This document shows, in pieces, positions 43,688-52,336 of a stretch of 64,000 nt of DNA (its first letter is position 1; the number at the start of each line of letters is the position of its first letter). The notes below the pieces were generated by a model, which saw nothing but the letters and a program-made list of their open reading frames with translations, was not told the origin of the DNA and did no database searches. This stretch comes from JADLCX01 sp964630785 (lineage in GTDB: Bacteria; Planctomycetota; Phycisphaerae; Phycisphaerales; UBA1924). The position numbers and the translations under genes are program-made. The stretch lies in assembly GCA_964630785.1 (NCBI GenBank), contig CAZVZG010000015.1, positions 1 through 64,000 on the forward strand. Direction: 5' to 3'.

Positions 43688-44941
43688 ATGACCGGCCACG
43701 ACTCCATCCACGCGCCGACGGGGACAGGATCGGCTCCCGCGCCCGCGGGCTGGTCCGGCGTCCGCGCGGACGACGGCTTCCCGACGATCGGTGTGCTCGG
43801 CGGCGGGCAGCTCGGCCGGATGCTCGCGCTCGCCGGAATCCCGATGGGCCTGAAGTTCCGGTTCCTTGAGAGCGACGCCGCCTGCCCCGCATCAGACGTC
43901 GGCCCGGTCGTTCAGGGACGCTACGACGACCCGGCGGCGCTCGATCGGTTCGTTCGCGGCGTCGATGTGGTCACGTACGAGTTCGAGAATGTGCCCGCGA
44001 CCACGGCGCGCTGGCTCACCGAACACGTGCGCGTGCACCCGCCCGAGGGCGTGCTCGCGATCGCGCAGGACCGTTTGAGCGAGAAGCGCCTGTTCCGCGA
44101 CCTGGGCATCCAGACCGCCGCGTTCGAGCAGATCGACGCGCGAGCGCAACTCGAAGACGCCGCGGCGCGGCTCGGGTTTCCGTGCGTGCTCAAGACCCGC
44201 CGCTTCGGCTACGACGGCAAGGGCCAGTGGATGCTCCGCTCACCCGCCGACATCGCCGGCCTGCCGGGGGAACTCTGGGGCGGTGGAGCGACGGGTGAAA
44301 GCGGCGGACCGGCGAACCTGATCTTCGAAGCGTTCGTCCCGTTCGCCCGCGAGCTCTCGATCATCGGGGTGCGATCGGTTCGCGGCGAAGAGACGTTCTA
44401 CCCGCTGACACAGAACACCCACCGCGGGGGGATCCTGCGCGAGTCGCTCGCGCCCTCTCCCCCCCTCCCTCACTCCTCCGGCGTCACCCCGGCTGAACAG
44501 GCCACCGGCGAGGCAATCTGTCGGAGCGTGCTCGACCGCACCGGCTATGTCGGCGTGCTCGCGATCGAGCTCTTCGAGTTGACCGATGGCACGCTGGTGG
44601 CCAACGAGATGGCCCCTCGGGTGCACAACAGCGGGCACTGGACGATGCAGGGCTCACCCTGCTCGCAGTTCGAGAACCACCTGCGCGCGATCCTGGGCTG
44701 GCCGCTCGGGAGGGCCGCGCCGGAGCCGGGCGTGTGCTCGGGCATGCTCAATCTGTTGAGGGAACTGCCGCCGGCAACGTCGCTGCTCGGGCTGCCCGGC
44801 GTCCATCTGCACCTGTACGGCAAGGCGCCGCGCCCGGGCCAACTCCGCAAGGTCGGGCACGTCAACATCGTCGCCCCCACGCCGGACGAACGCGACCGTC
44901 GCATGGCCGAGTGCCGACGGTTGCTCGCCGACTGCCTATAG
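43688..44941 (+). CDS. purK: 5-(carboxyamino)imidazole ribonucleotide synthase
   Basis: A 417-residue ATP-grasp enzyme that makes N5-CAIR from AIR, bicarbonate and ATP. Visible features are GVLGGGQLGRMLALAG near residue 35, EFENVP, the ATP-binding KTRRFGYDGKGQ, and NEMAPRVHNSGHW. A nine-residue insertion SPPLPHSSG after ILRESLAP is coded by a C-rich tract and is not in usual family members. The N-terminal 30 residues are also extra. It runs with purE. Confidence 0.96.
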   Translation: MTGHDSIHAPTGTGSAPAPAGWSGVRADDGFPTIGVLGGGQLGRMLALAGIPMGLKFRFLESDAACPASDVGPVVQGRYDDPAALDRFVRGVDVVTYEFENVPATTARWLTEHVRVHPPEGVLAIAQDRLSEKRLFRDLGIQTAAFEQIDARAQLEDAAARLGFPCVLKTRRFGYDGKGQWMLRSPADIAGLPGELWGGGATGESGGPANLIFEAFVPFARELSIIGVRSVRGEETFYPLTQNTHRGGILRESLAPSPPLPHSSGVTPAEQATGEAICRSVLDRTGYVGVLAIELFELTDGTLVANEMAPRVHNSGHWTMQGSPCSQFENHLRAILGWPLGRAAPEPGVCSGMLNLLRELPPATSLLGLPGVHLHLYGKAPRPGQLRKVGHVNIVAPTPDERDRRMAECRRLLADCL

Positions 44942-44949
44942 CCGCGCGG

Positions 44950-46323
44950 CTAGGCTTCGGTCGCATCGTCCCGCTCCACTTCCCGAGGCGCGGGCCCGAT
45001 CTCCAGCAGCACCTTGTCCACCCGCGCCTTGTCCATGTCCACGACCTCGAACCGGAAGCGGTCGAGCGTGAAGGCATCGCCGGCAGCGGGGATACGACCG
45101 AGGTACGCCATCACCATGCCGCCGAGCGTTTCGTACCCGGCGTCTTCTTCCTTGGGCAGCGACCCCACGCCCATGAGTTCCTTCAGCTCGTCTACGCCGA
45201 GCATGCCGTCGAGGAGGTAACTTCCATCGGCCCGCTTCACGATCTCCGGTTCGTCCACCTCGCCCTGCCGGGCGACCTCACCCACCAGCGCCTCGACGAT
45301 GTCGCCCAGCGTCACGAGCCCTTCGAGCACGCCGTACTCGTCGAGCACGAAGGCGATGTGCGTCTGCTTCCGCCGGAACGTCTCCACCATCCCGATCGCC
45401 GGCGTGCTCTCGGGCACGAACAGCGGCGGGCGCACGGCGTCGGCCAGTCGCCACCGTTCGCCCCCACCCCCGGCTTCGGCCATCAGGCCGAGCTTGACCA
45501 AATCCTTCACGTGCACCACGCCGACCAGGTCGTCCAGGCCGGACTTGCACACGGGGAAGTGCGAGTGCGAGCCCATCGCCACGACGACCCGCACACGCTG
45601 CGGCGTGTCGTCCAGCAGCAGAAAATCGATGTCGGTTCGCGGCACCATGACCGCCTTGACCCCCTGATCGCTCAGCCGGAAAACCCGCTCCACGATCTGC
45701 TGCTCGGCGTGCCGAAAGACGCCCGTTCGCGCCCCGCTGGCCAGGAGTGAGCGCACGTCCTCGACCACCATCTCCTGATCGCGCTTGGGCCGGAACGGCA
45801 CCAACTTGAGGATCAGGTTGGTCGACGCGCTCAGAAGCCACACCAACGGCCTGCACACGCGCGACATGATCCACATCGGGCGCGCCCCCAGGCACGCGAA
45901 CGTCTCCGGCGCGATCTGCGCGAGCCGCTTGGGGACCAGTTCCGCCACCACGATGATGAAGAAGGTCAGCGTGACGACCGTCACGGTGAGGCCGATCGCG
46001 TGCGCGTAGCCGCTCAGGTCCGGGTCCCACCGGCGCACCCATTCGGCGACCCGCTCGGCTACGGTCTGCTCCCCGAAGGCCCCCAACAGCACGCCCGTCA
46101 GCGTGATGCCGACCTGCACCGTGGATAGGTAGGTGGTCGGGCTGTCGAGAAGGCGCAGGGCGAGCCTCGCGCCCCGATCCCCCCTCCCCCCCCTACCCCC
46201 CTTCCCCCCCACCCCCCCGGCCCGTGCCTCCAACCTCCCACGACGCGACGACACCAGCGCCATCTCGGTGAGCACGAACGCCCCGTTGACCAGGATCAGC
46301 AGGATGATGATCCATAAACCCAT
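44950..46323 (-). CDS. CNNM/CorC-type membrane protein with CBS domains
   Basis: A 457-residue protein with a DUF21/CNNM transmembrane domain (MGLWIIILLILVNGAFVLTEMALVS, more helices after), two CBS domains in the middle (MVPRTDIDFLLLDD and THIAFVLDEYGVLEGLVTLGD) and a C-terminal CorC_HlyC domain. Members export Mg2+/Co2+ or affect metal ion tolerance. A glycine/arginine insert GGVGGKGGRGGRGDRG coded by a long C/G tract (46178-46220) interrupts the first cytoplasmic loop. The start at 46323 was chosen at the first hydrophobic helix. The ligand of the CBS pair is unknown. Confidence 0.9.
   Translation of the reverse strand: MGLWIIILLILVNGAFVLTEMALVSSRRGRLEARAGGVGGKGGRGGRGDRGARLALRLLDSPTTYLSTVQVGITLTGVLLGAFGEQTVAERVAEWVRRWDPDLSGYAHAIGLTVTVVTLTFFIIVVAELVPKRLAQIAPETFACLGARPMWIMSRVCRPLVWLLSASTNLILKLVPFRPKRDQEMVVEDVRSLLASGARTGVFRHAEQQIVERVFRLSDQGVKAVMVPRTDIDFLLLDDTPQRVRVVVAMGSHSHFPVCKSGLDDLVGVVHVKDLVKLGLMAEAGGGGERWRLADAVRPPLFVPESTPAIGMVETFRRKQTHIAFVLDEYGVLEGLVTLGDIVEALVGEVARQGEVDEPEIVKRADGSYLLDGMLGVDELKELMGVGSLPKEEDAGYETLGGMVMAYLGRIPAAGDAFTLDRFRFEVVDMDKARVDKVLLEIGPAPREVERDDATEA
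46178..46220. repeat. C/G tract coding a glycine-rich insert in the CNNM gene
   Basis: On the plus strand this is a succession of C runs of five to seven separated by one or two other bases. The minus strand therefore contains at least four closely spaced G runs and has strong G-quadruplex potential. It encodes the glycine-rich loop insert of the CNNM protein. Confidence 0.7.
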
Positions 46324-46492
46324 CGGGCCAAGAGCGTAGGGGATTCTCGCTGGACGTGCCCGCGGGCGCGCCCGCGCACTCGACGCTCCACACCCCGACA
46401 CGGCCCCCGCCCGCAACGCCGTACAGTGACGTCACAACCGGCCCGGCCTTCGCGGCCGAGCGACGCCCCGAACGGCCCCTCATGGAGGCCCC

Positions 46493-47026
46493 ATGTTCAA
46501 GTTGCCCCCCATCCCGGAATGGAGCGCGATCCACCCCATCGCCGTGCACCTGCCCATCGGCGTGCTGGCCGCGGTGCCCGTTCTGCTGGTGCTGGCGATG
46601 TGTTTCGGGCGCGCGAGGAAGGGCTTTGCCGCGGCCGCTCTCGCTCTGCTGATCATCGGGGCCGGGGGCTGTGTCCTCGCCACCGCCACGGGAGAGGCGA
46701 CCGCCGACGTGGCCATCACCACGGCGACTTCCGACAAGGTGCTCAACCAGCACGAGGAACTCGCGGAGTTGACGCGGAACATCTTCCTTGCTCTCGCCGG
46801 CGTGTACCTGGTCTTGCTCCTCGTCGCGGGCGCGCTCAAGGACCGCCTCAAGCCCGCCGGCTGGGTCGGCATCCACCTCCTCTTCCTCTGCGGCTACGCG
46901 GTCGGCATGTTCGCCCTGGTCAACACCGGCCACCTCGGCGGACGACTGGTGCACGAGTACGGCGTGCGGGCGGCGATCGTGGGAGAGGCCCCCGCCGCCG
47001 ATGCGGACTCTCAGAATCACGATTGA
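46493..47026 (+). CDS. DUF2231-family membrane protein
   Basis: A 177-residue four-helix membrane protein with the family sequence HPIAVHLPIG near the N-terminus, the second helix rich in Ala/Leu, and a third helix around VYLVLLLVAGAL. DUF2231 proteins are often found near heme- or metal-associated genes, but no reaction is known. It is convergent with the DUF3299 gene, 22 bases away. A membrane role beside the ABC system is possible. Confidence 0.82.
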   Translation: MFKLPPIPEWSAIHPIAVHLPIGVLAAVPVLLVLAMCFGRARKGFAAAALALLIIGAGGCVLATATGEATADVAITTATSDKVLNQHEELAELTRNIFLALAGVYLVLLLVAGALKDRLKPAGWVGIHLLFLCGYAVGMFALVNTGHLGGRLVHEYGVRAAIVGEAPAADADSQNHD

Positions 47027-47048
47027 CGCCGCGTCGGCCTGCGGCCGC

Positions 47049-48209
47049 TCATTGCGCCGGCTGGTGCCGCGTAGGCGAGTCGGCCCGCGCGGGCCCCTCA
47101 ACCGTGAGTTCGGCGTCGTCCATCAGGTACAGGCTCACGAGCCAGTCCTTGACCAGGTAAGGATCGACTCGCAGGATGCCGGTCACCGACCCCGAGGCCC
47201 GCAGCCGCTCGTCGCCCTTGGCCGCCGCCTTCAGCTTCACCTCGATTGCATCGTACGGCGTCGGCGGCACGCCGATGCAGCAGCCGTCCCACTGGTTGAG
47301 CATCATCAGCATCTCGTCCTGGCTTTGGGCCATGATCGGAAACGCGATGTAGCCCGCGATCCGCACCCACTTCCCGTCGAGCATCTTCAGCCGGTCAGGG
47401 ATGGTCTTCCGGCCCAGCCGCGGCTGGTAAGTCTCCTGCGCCGAGACGAGCAGCTCCCACGAAACCTCGTGCGGCTCCGCGTGCGTGCCCTTGCCTTTGA
47501 GTACGAACCGGCCATCCACCAACGTCGTCCCGTCGTCCCTCACCTCGAGTTTCGCCCTCGCTTCCGAGGCCGGTACGCTCGCCGCGGGCTTCGGCTGCTC
47601 GGGCGCTTCGCTCGAAATGTCGGGCGCCGGCGGCGCGGCCGTGTCGGTGAGCCCGAGCGCGGCGTCCAGCCCGGCCTGCATGGCCGCGGCCTCGGCCTCC
47701 TCGGGACGGGGCGGACCAACGAGCCCGCTCGCGGCCCACCCTCGGTTTCTAGGCCCATCGGGTTCGGCCACCGGTGCATCCGCAACCGGCATCGCTTGCG
47801 GCGCATCGGTGACTGTCGATGATTTCCCTCCGGTCGATGGCGCCGGCTCATCCGCCGAAGGTGCGGGCACGCTCGCGGCGGGGTCGATCGGCTTGATCGG
47901 GGCTCCGGCCGCGGATGTTTCGGCGGGCACCGGTCGGACCGACCCATCCGCACCCTCTATCCGCTGCGGCGGCATCGAAGCGGACCCGGTTGATGCGGGA
48001 GCGTCGATCGTCGGCTTGGCGGACAGATCGGCGGCCTTGGGCGTGGTGTCGGGCGAAGAGACGCGATCGCTCGGCTCTGTGGCCGCGGCAGCGGGCCCGC
48101 TCGCCGGCAGCGGCGCCGGCAATGTCGATTGCGATTGCCCTCGGCCGATGAACATCAGCCCGAGGGCCGCCACCAACGCCAGGATCAACAATCCCCAGAA
48201 CCACCGCAT
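47049..48209 (-). CDS. DUF3299 protein of a metal-linked ABC operon
   Basis: A 386-residue secreted or membrane-anchored protein: an N-terminal helix (WFWGLLILALVAALGLMFI), a disordered Ala/Pro/Ser-rich stretch of about 200 residues and a C-terminal DUF3299 domain with DGKWVRIAGYIAFP and QWDGCCIGVPPTPYDAIEV. The double Cys is typical of the family. DUF3299 genes commonly sit next to ABC ATPase/permease pairs in zinc-regulated loci, as in the Pseudomonas aeruginosa PA4063-PA4066 cluster as I recall it. Here the order is ATPase, permease, DUF3299. Confidence 0.8.
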   Translation of the reverse strand: MRWFWGLLILALVAALGLMFIGRGQSQSTLPAPLPASGPAAAATEPSDRVSSPDTTPKAADLSAKPTIDAPASTGSASMPPQRIEGADGSVRPVPAETSAAGAPIKPIDPAASVPAPSADEPAPSTGGKSSTVTDAPQAMPVADAPVAEPDGPRNRGWAASGLVGPPRPEEAEAAAMQAGLDAALGLTDTAAPPAPDISSEAPEQPKPAASVPASEARAKLEVRDDGTTLVDGRFVLKGKGTHAEPHEVSWELLVSAQETYQPRLGRKTIPDRLKMLDGKWVRIAGYIAFPIMAQSQDEMLMMLNQWDGCCIGVPPTPYDAIEVKLKAAAKGDERLRASGSVTGILRVDPYLVKDWLVSLYLMDDAELTVEGPARADSPTRHQPAQ

Positions 48210-48257
48210 CCCGCGCTCCTTCGCCCGCGGCGCGCGGGCCCTTCGGTCTACCGGACG

Positions 48258-49592
48258 CTACCCGACCGGCTTCAGATTCTTCACAACGGGCGTGCGATAG
48301 GCCATGACCGCGGGCACCAATCCTGCGGCCGCGGCGAGCAGCACTGCCCCCATCAGCACCGGCAGCACCCACGCGGGGTCCCACACCGGCCGGATCACCA
48401 GGCCCATCCGCTGCTGGAGAACCCCGGCCGCCGCGAGGCCGCCCGCGACCGCCAGCACGCCGCCCGCGATCACGCCGAAGACTCCGAGCAAAGCCGACTC
48501 GGTGATGACCAGGCCAAAGATCCGCACGCGGCTGGCCCCGAGCACCCGCAGCACGGCGATCTGCCTCCGACGCTCGTGCATGCTGTTGTAGAGCGCGAGC
48601 ATGATCGCGATCGCGCTGGAGAGCAGCACGGTCACCGCCATCGCCCGGAAGACGACGTCCACGTTGGACACGATCACGAACAGCCGCTTCATTTCGTCGC
48701 TGGGCGAGGCCACGGTGAACCCGCTCTGCGCCCGCAGCGACGACGCGAACGCCGGCAGCGCGGCCGAGGCGTCGCGCCCGGGCCGGGTGGCCATGCGGAT
48801 GTAGATTCCCGTGATGCGACGATCGGCCTCGGTCAGCTCGACTTTGGGGTTTTCATGTTCATGTTCGTGGTCGTCAGCGTGGCCGTGGTCATGGTTGTGG
48901 GCCTCCTCGTCGGAGTGGTCGTGCCCGCCGTCCGACTCCGCCCGCTCGTGCGCGTGGATGGCCCACGCGCTCCCGAGCGTTGTGAACACCGCCCGGTCGT
49001 GCGGAGTGCCCGTCGGCCGGAGGATCCCGACCACGGTGTACGTGAACTCCTCGTGTACGTGGGCTTCGCGCGCGTTCGCCGTGCCGTGAGAGAGGTGGAT
49101 GCGGTCACCGATCTTCAAGTCCGTCCCGGTCGCGGCCCGGGCGCCGAGGACGATCTCGAAGTCCTGCTTGAGAAACGCGCCGCCCAGGAGCGACCACGGG
49201 CGTCCGGGGTCCGGCTCAAACTTCTCGAAGAACTCCGGCGTAGTGGCCATCACCGGGAATCCGCGGTAACTGTCGCCCTGCTGTGTCGGGATCGCCCAGT
49301 CCACCCTCGGGTCGCCGGCGATCTCCTGCACCTTGGCCCACGGGATCGCGCGCGCCGGCGCGTTGGCGTAGAACACGCCGTTGAGCACGGCGACCATCGG
49401 GCTCGCGTCGCCGCTGACCAGCAGGTGCATGTTGCCGCTGCCGCGCTCGAACGCCTGCTCCCCCGCCTTGCGCATGGAGAGCAGCGTGAGCAGCAGCGCG
49501 ACCGCAACGGCGACCGTGAGCGCCGTCGTGACCGTCGAGAACAGACGGCCGGTCATGCTCCGCCGGATGATCGTGAAATCCGTCATCGCCAT
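48258..49592 (-). CDS. FtsX/MacB-type ABC permease with histidine-rich segment
   Basis: A 444-residue permease: one N-terminal transmembrane helix, a periplasmic domain of about 250 residues and three C-terminal helices with the FtsX signature (VDVVFRAMAVTVLLSSAIAI, LYNSMHERRRQIAVLRVLGA). The periplasmic domain has a dense His/Asp/Glu stretch (GHDHSDEEAHNHDHGHADDH and following), a clear metal-binding segment. The start at 49592 follows an AAGGAG site with an eight-base spacer. It pairs with the ATPase upstream. The segment suggests zinc or a similar ion as ligand. Confidence 0.88.
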   Translation of the reverse strand: MAMTDFTIIRRSMTGRLFSTVTTALTVAVAVALLLTLLSMRKAGEQAFERGSGNMHLLVSGDASPMVAVLNGVFYANAPARAIPWAKVQEIAGDPRVDWAIPTQQGDSYRGFPVMATTPEFFEKFEPDPGRPWSLLGGAFLKQDFEIVLGARAATGTDLKIGDRIHLSHGTANAREAHVHEEFTYTVVGILRPTGTPHDRAVFTTLGSAWAIHAHERAESDGGHDHSDEEAHNHDHGHADDHEHEHENPKVELTEADRRITGIYIRMATRPGRDASAALPAFASSLRAQSGFTVASPSDEMKRLFVIVSNVDVVFRAMAVTVLLSSAIAIMLALYNSMHERRRQIAVLRVLGASRVRIFGLVITESALLGVFGVIAGGVLAVAGGLAAAGVLQQRMGLVIRPVWDPAWVLPVLMGAVLLAAAAGLVPAVMAYRTPVVKNLKPVG

Positions 49593-49643
49593 CCCCACGG
49601 CTCCTTCGCGTTCCGCTTCTGCCCCACTTCTCCCCCCGCCACA

Positions 49644-50390
49644 TCACCATGCCGTCAACGCCGTCCTCCGCTCGAACCGCTCCGCCAACGAGCGGTCGTG
49701 ACTCACGCACAAGAGCGCGGCCCCACTCGCCCGGCACGTCTCCTGGATCAGGTCCATCGCCGCACCCGCGTTGTCGGGGTCGAGGCTCGCCGTCGGCTCG
49801 TCGGCCAGAACCAGCTCCGGCCCGCACACCACGGCCCTCGCCACCGCGATCCGCTGCTGCTGACCGACGCTCATCCGGTCCGGCGGCGCATCCACGCGCT
49901 CGATGCCGAGCCGGTCCAGCAGCGACCGTGCGCGGTCGCGGTGCTCGCGGGCCGGGACCGTCGAAAACATCAGCGCCGCCATGACGTTCTCCAGCGCCGA
50001 GAAACCGTGCAGGAGATTGAACGTCTGGAAGATCATGCCGATGTGCCGCCCGCGGAACCGATCGCGTGCGGCCCCGTGCAGCGAATGGATGTTCTTACCC
50101 GCGACTTCAACCCGGCCCTCCGATGGTTCGTCTAACCCCGCGATCAGGTGCAGCAGAGTGCTCTTGCCCGTGCCGCTACCGCCGGTCAGGAGCAACTGTT
50201 CCGCGCGACCCAGCCGCAGTTCCCGCACGTCCACCGCCCACGCCCGCCCCGCCGGATCGGCGTCCGCCTCGATCGGAGCGTCCTCGCCGCGCGTCGGATA
50301 CCTGAACCGCAATCCGTCGATCCGGAGCGCGTCGGCGGCGTTGCGCGGGCAGGTGCTCGGGATCGGCGTGGTCGAAGGGTTTGGGGCCAT
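49644..50390 (-). CDS. ABC transporter ATP-binding protein
   Basis: A 248-residue LolD/MacB-type ATPase. Walker A is GGSGTGKST, Walker B is LVLADEPT, and the signature reads MSVGQQQRIAVARA, so Ser-Gly is replaced by Ser-Val in the first half of LSGGQ. The H-loop is CVSHD. A GGGAG site precedes the ATG at 50390. It is the first gene of the operon with the FtsX-type permease (51 bases) and DUF3299. MacB-like transporters use the energy for mechanotransmission rather than passage across the inner membrane. Confidence 0.9.
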   Translation of the reverse strand: MAPNPSTTPIPSTCPRNAADALRIDGLRFRYPTRGEDAPIEADADPAGRAWAVDVRELRLGRAEQLLLTGGSGTGKSTLLHLIAGLDEPSEGRVEVAGKNIHSLHGAARDRFRGRHIGMIFQTFNLLHGFSALENVMAALMFSTVPAREHRDRARSLLDRLGIERVDAPPDRMSVGQQQRIAVARAVVCGPELVLADEPTASLDPDNAGAAMDLIQETCRASGAALLCVSHDRSLAERFERRTALTAW

Positions 50391-50578
50391 GAAACTCCCG
50401 GGAATGCCCTTTGGGCCGCGGATTGTTAGCCGGGCTCGATGGTCCATCGAATCTAGCGGTCGCGGGCAGAGTCTGCACAAGGTCCCGCGACCCGCCCGCC
50501 TTTGATATGCTCCCGAACCGTGCAGGGGTCTGGCGGCCGCGGCGGGCGAGCCGGGCGCCGACGCCCTCACACCCAATC

Positions 50579-52336
50579 ATGCCCCACGCCCAGACCATCG
50601 CCGATCGCCCCTCGCTGCCTCCAACGCCGCCGTTGGTGCTCGAGCCGGTGGTCGGACCCACAATCACGCCCATCGCCATCGACCCCGCCCAGGCCTCGGT
50701 GCTCGGGCGGTCATCGACGTGCCAGGCGATCCTCGCCGATGAATCGGTCTCGCGACGCCACGCCCAGGTGCACCACTCCAGCGGAACGTGGTTCATCACC
50801 GATCTGGGCAGCCGTCACGGCACGCTGGTCAACGCGATCCAACTCGCCGCCAACGGCGCGGTCCCCCTGCACAACGGCGACCTGGTCGGCATCGGCCCGT
50901 GGACGTTCCGTGTCCGCACGGGCGGCGCGGCCGCGGCCAGCCACATCACTACCGACGACCGCTTGCTGGAGCAGGAGCGGGTGGAGCGCGTGCAGGAGCG
51001 TGAGATGGCGGCGATCACGCAGAACCGCCTCAACCTGCTCATGAACTGCGCCGCCGCGATCGCCGGCGTCAACGACGAGGCCAAGCTCTCCAAGGCGATC
51101 GTGGGCGCGGCGATCGAGGGCACCGGCTTTCCCCGTGCCGCGATCCTGCGGGAGGTCACGCACGACAGCAACACCTTCGACATCGTGTGCATGCGCGGCC
51201 CTGCCGAAGGGGGAGGCGGAGGGGCCCGTTCCGACGCCGCGACCGCCGGCCCGGCCGTGCGGTTCAGCACCTCGCTCATCAACGCCGCCCGCTCGGGCGA
51301 CCTGGCGCAGCTCAAGTCCGACGCCGCGATGGCCGGAGGCGCGAGCGTCATCTCGCTGGGCATCCAGACCGCCATGTGTGCGCCCATCGCGATCGGCGGC
51401 GCGGTCACGGCGTTCCTCTACCTCGACGCCCGGGCCGGTGAAGGAGGCGGTGCCCGGGCCTTCATGGCCGGCTTCGGCTCGCGCGGCGCCGCGATCCAGC
51501 AGGACGCCGCGGCCTTCTGCATGGCCCTGGCCAAGATGTACAGCCTGGCCATGTCCAACATCCTGCGCGAGCAGCTCGCGCAACGTCAGGCCACCATCGA
51601 GAAGGACCTCGCCGCGGCCCGCGAGGCCCAGCGGCTCATCATGCCCCCCGACGAGGGTCAGGTCGGCGGCGTCCGCTACGCCATGCGCATGCGCTCGGGC
51701 CGCTACGTCGCCGGCGATCTCTTCGACGTGATCGAGCTCGGCAACGGGCGCGTCGCGGTGCTGCTGGGCGACGTCGCGGGCAAGGGCATCGGCGCCGCCA
51801 TCCTCATGGCCACCGCCCAGACCCACCTCAACGCCAGCCTCCGGGCTACGGGCGACCCGGCCGCGGCCGTAGCGGAGGTCAACGGCTACCTCTGTTCGCA
51901 CGTGGCCCAGAACAAGTTCATCTCGCTCTGGCTGGGCGTCTTCGAGCCCGCATCGCGCCGGCTCTCGTTCGTCGATGCGGGGCACGGGCACTGGCTGCTG
52001 GCGGGCGGGCGTCCGGGCGCGCGGAACATTCGGCGCGTCAACGCCGTTGGCGGCCTGCCCCTGGGCATCGAGCAGGATTACCGGTACCAGTCGGAAGAGC
52101 TCATCCTGGAGCCGACCGACCGGCTGGTCGTGTTTTCCGACGGCGTAGTGGAGCAGCCGAGCCCGGACGGCCCGATGTTCGGCCTCGAACGCGCCATCGC
52201 CGCGCTCGAGCCCAGCGAGTCCGAGTCCGACGACGTCCGCCGCCTCTTTGATGCGGTCGTGAACTACGCCCAGACCGACTCGCTCTCCGACGACACCACC
52301 GTCGCCAGCGTCGCGTGGCAGGCGGCCGGGACGTGA
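50579..52336 (+). CDS. FHA-GAF-PP2C (SpoIIE-type) phosphatase
   Basis: A 585-residue signalling protein. An N-terminal FHA domain (residues ~25-110) shows VLGRSSTCQAIL and SVSRRHAQVHH, binding phosphothreonine. A helix leads to a GAF-like region (about 150-330). The C-terminal SpoIIE/PP2C domain has YVAGDLFDV, GDVAGKGIGAA and FSDGVVE metal-binding motifs. Such proteins dephosphorylate STAS anti-antagonists in partner-switching networks. The STAS protein at 38424 is one possible substrate. The start is uncertain, as no good ribosome site is visible; ATG at 50507 is the alternative. Confidence 0.9.
   Translation: MPHAQTIADRPSLPPTPPLVLEPVVGPTITPIAIDPAQASVLGRSSTCQAILADESVSRRHAQVHHSSGTWFITDLGSRHGTLVNAIQLAANGAVPLHNGDLVGIGPWTFRVRTGGAAAASHITTDDRLLEQERVERVQEREMAAITQNRLNLLMNCAAAIAGVNDEAKLSKAIVGAAIEGTGFPRAAILREVTHDSNTFDIVCMRGPAEGGGGGARSDAATAGPAVRFSTSLINAARSGDLAQLKSDAAMAGGASVISLGIQTAMCAPIAIGGAVTAFLYLDARAGEGGGARAFMAGFGSRGAAIQQDAAAFCMALAKMYSLAMSNILREQLAQRQATIEKDLAAAREAQRLIMPPDEGQVGGVRYAMRMRSGRYVAGDLFDVIELGNGRVAVLLGDVAGKGIGAAILMATAQTHLNASLRATGDPAAAVAEVNGYLCSHVAQNKFISLWLGVFEPASRRLSFVDAGHGHWLLAGGRPGARNIRRVNAVGGLPLGIEQDYRYQSEELILEPTDRLVVFSDGVVEQPSPDGPMFGLERAIAALEPSESESDDVRRLFDAVVNYAQTDSLSDDTTVASVAWQAAGT

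Noticed and set aside
48129..50135. 668-codon plus-strand frame opposite the ABC operon
   Set aside because: It crosses three good minus-strand genes and encodes only His/Arg/Pro-rich sequence. The apparent His richness reflects codon complementarity of the real genes.
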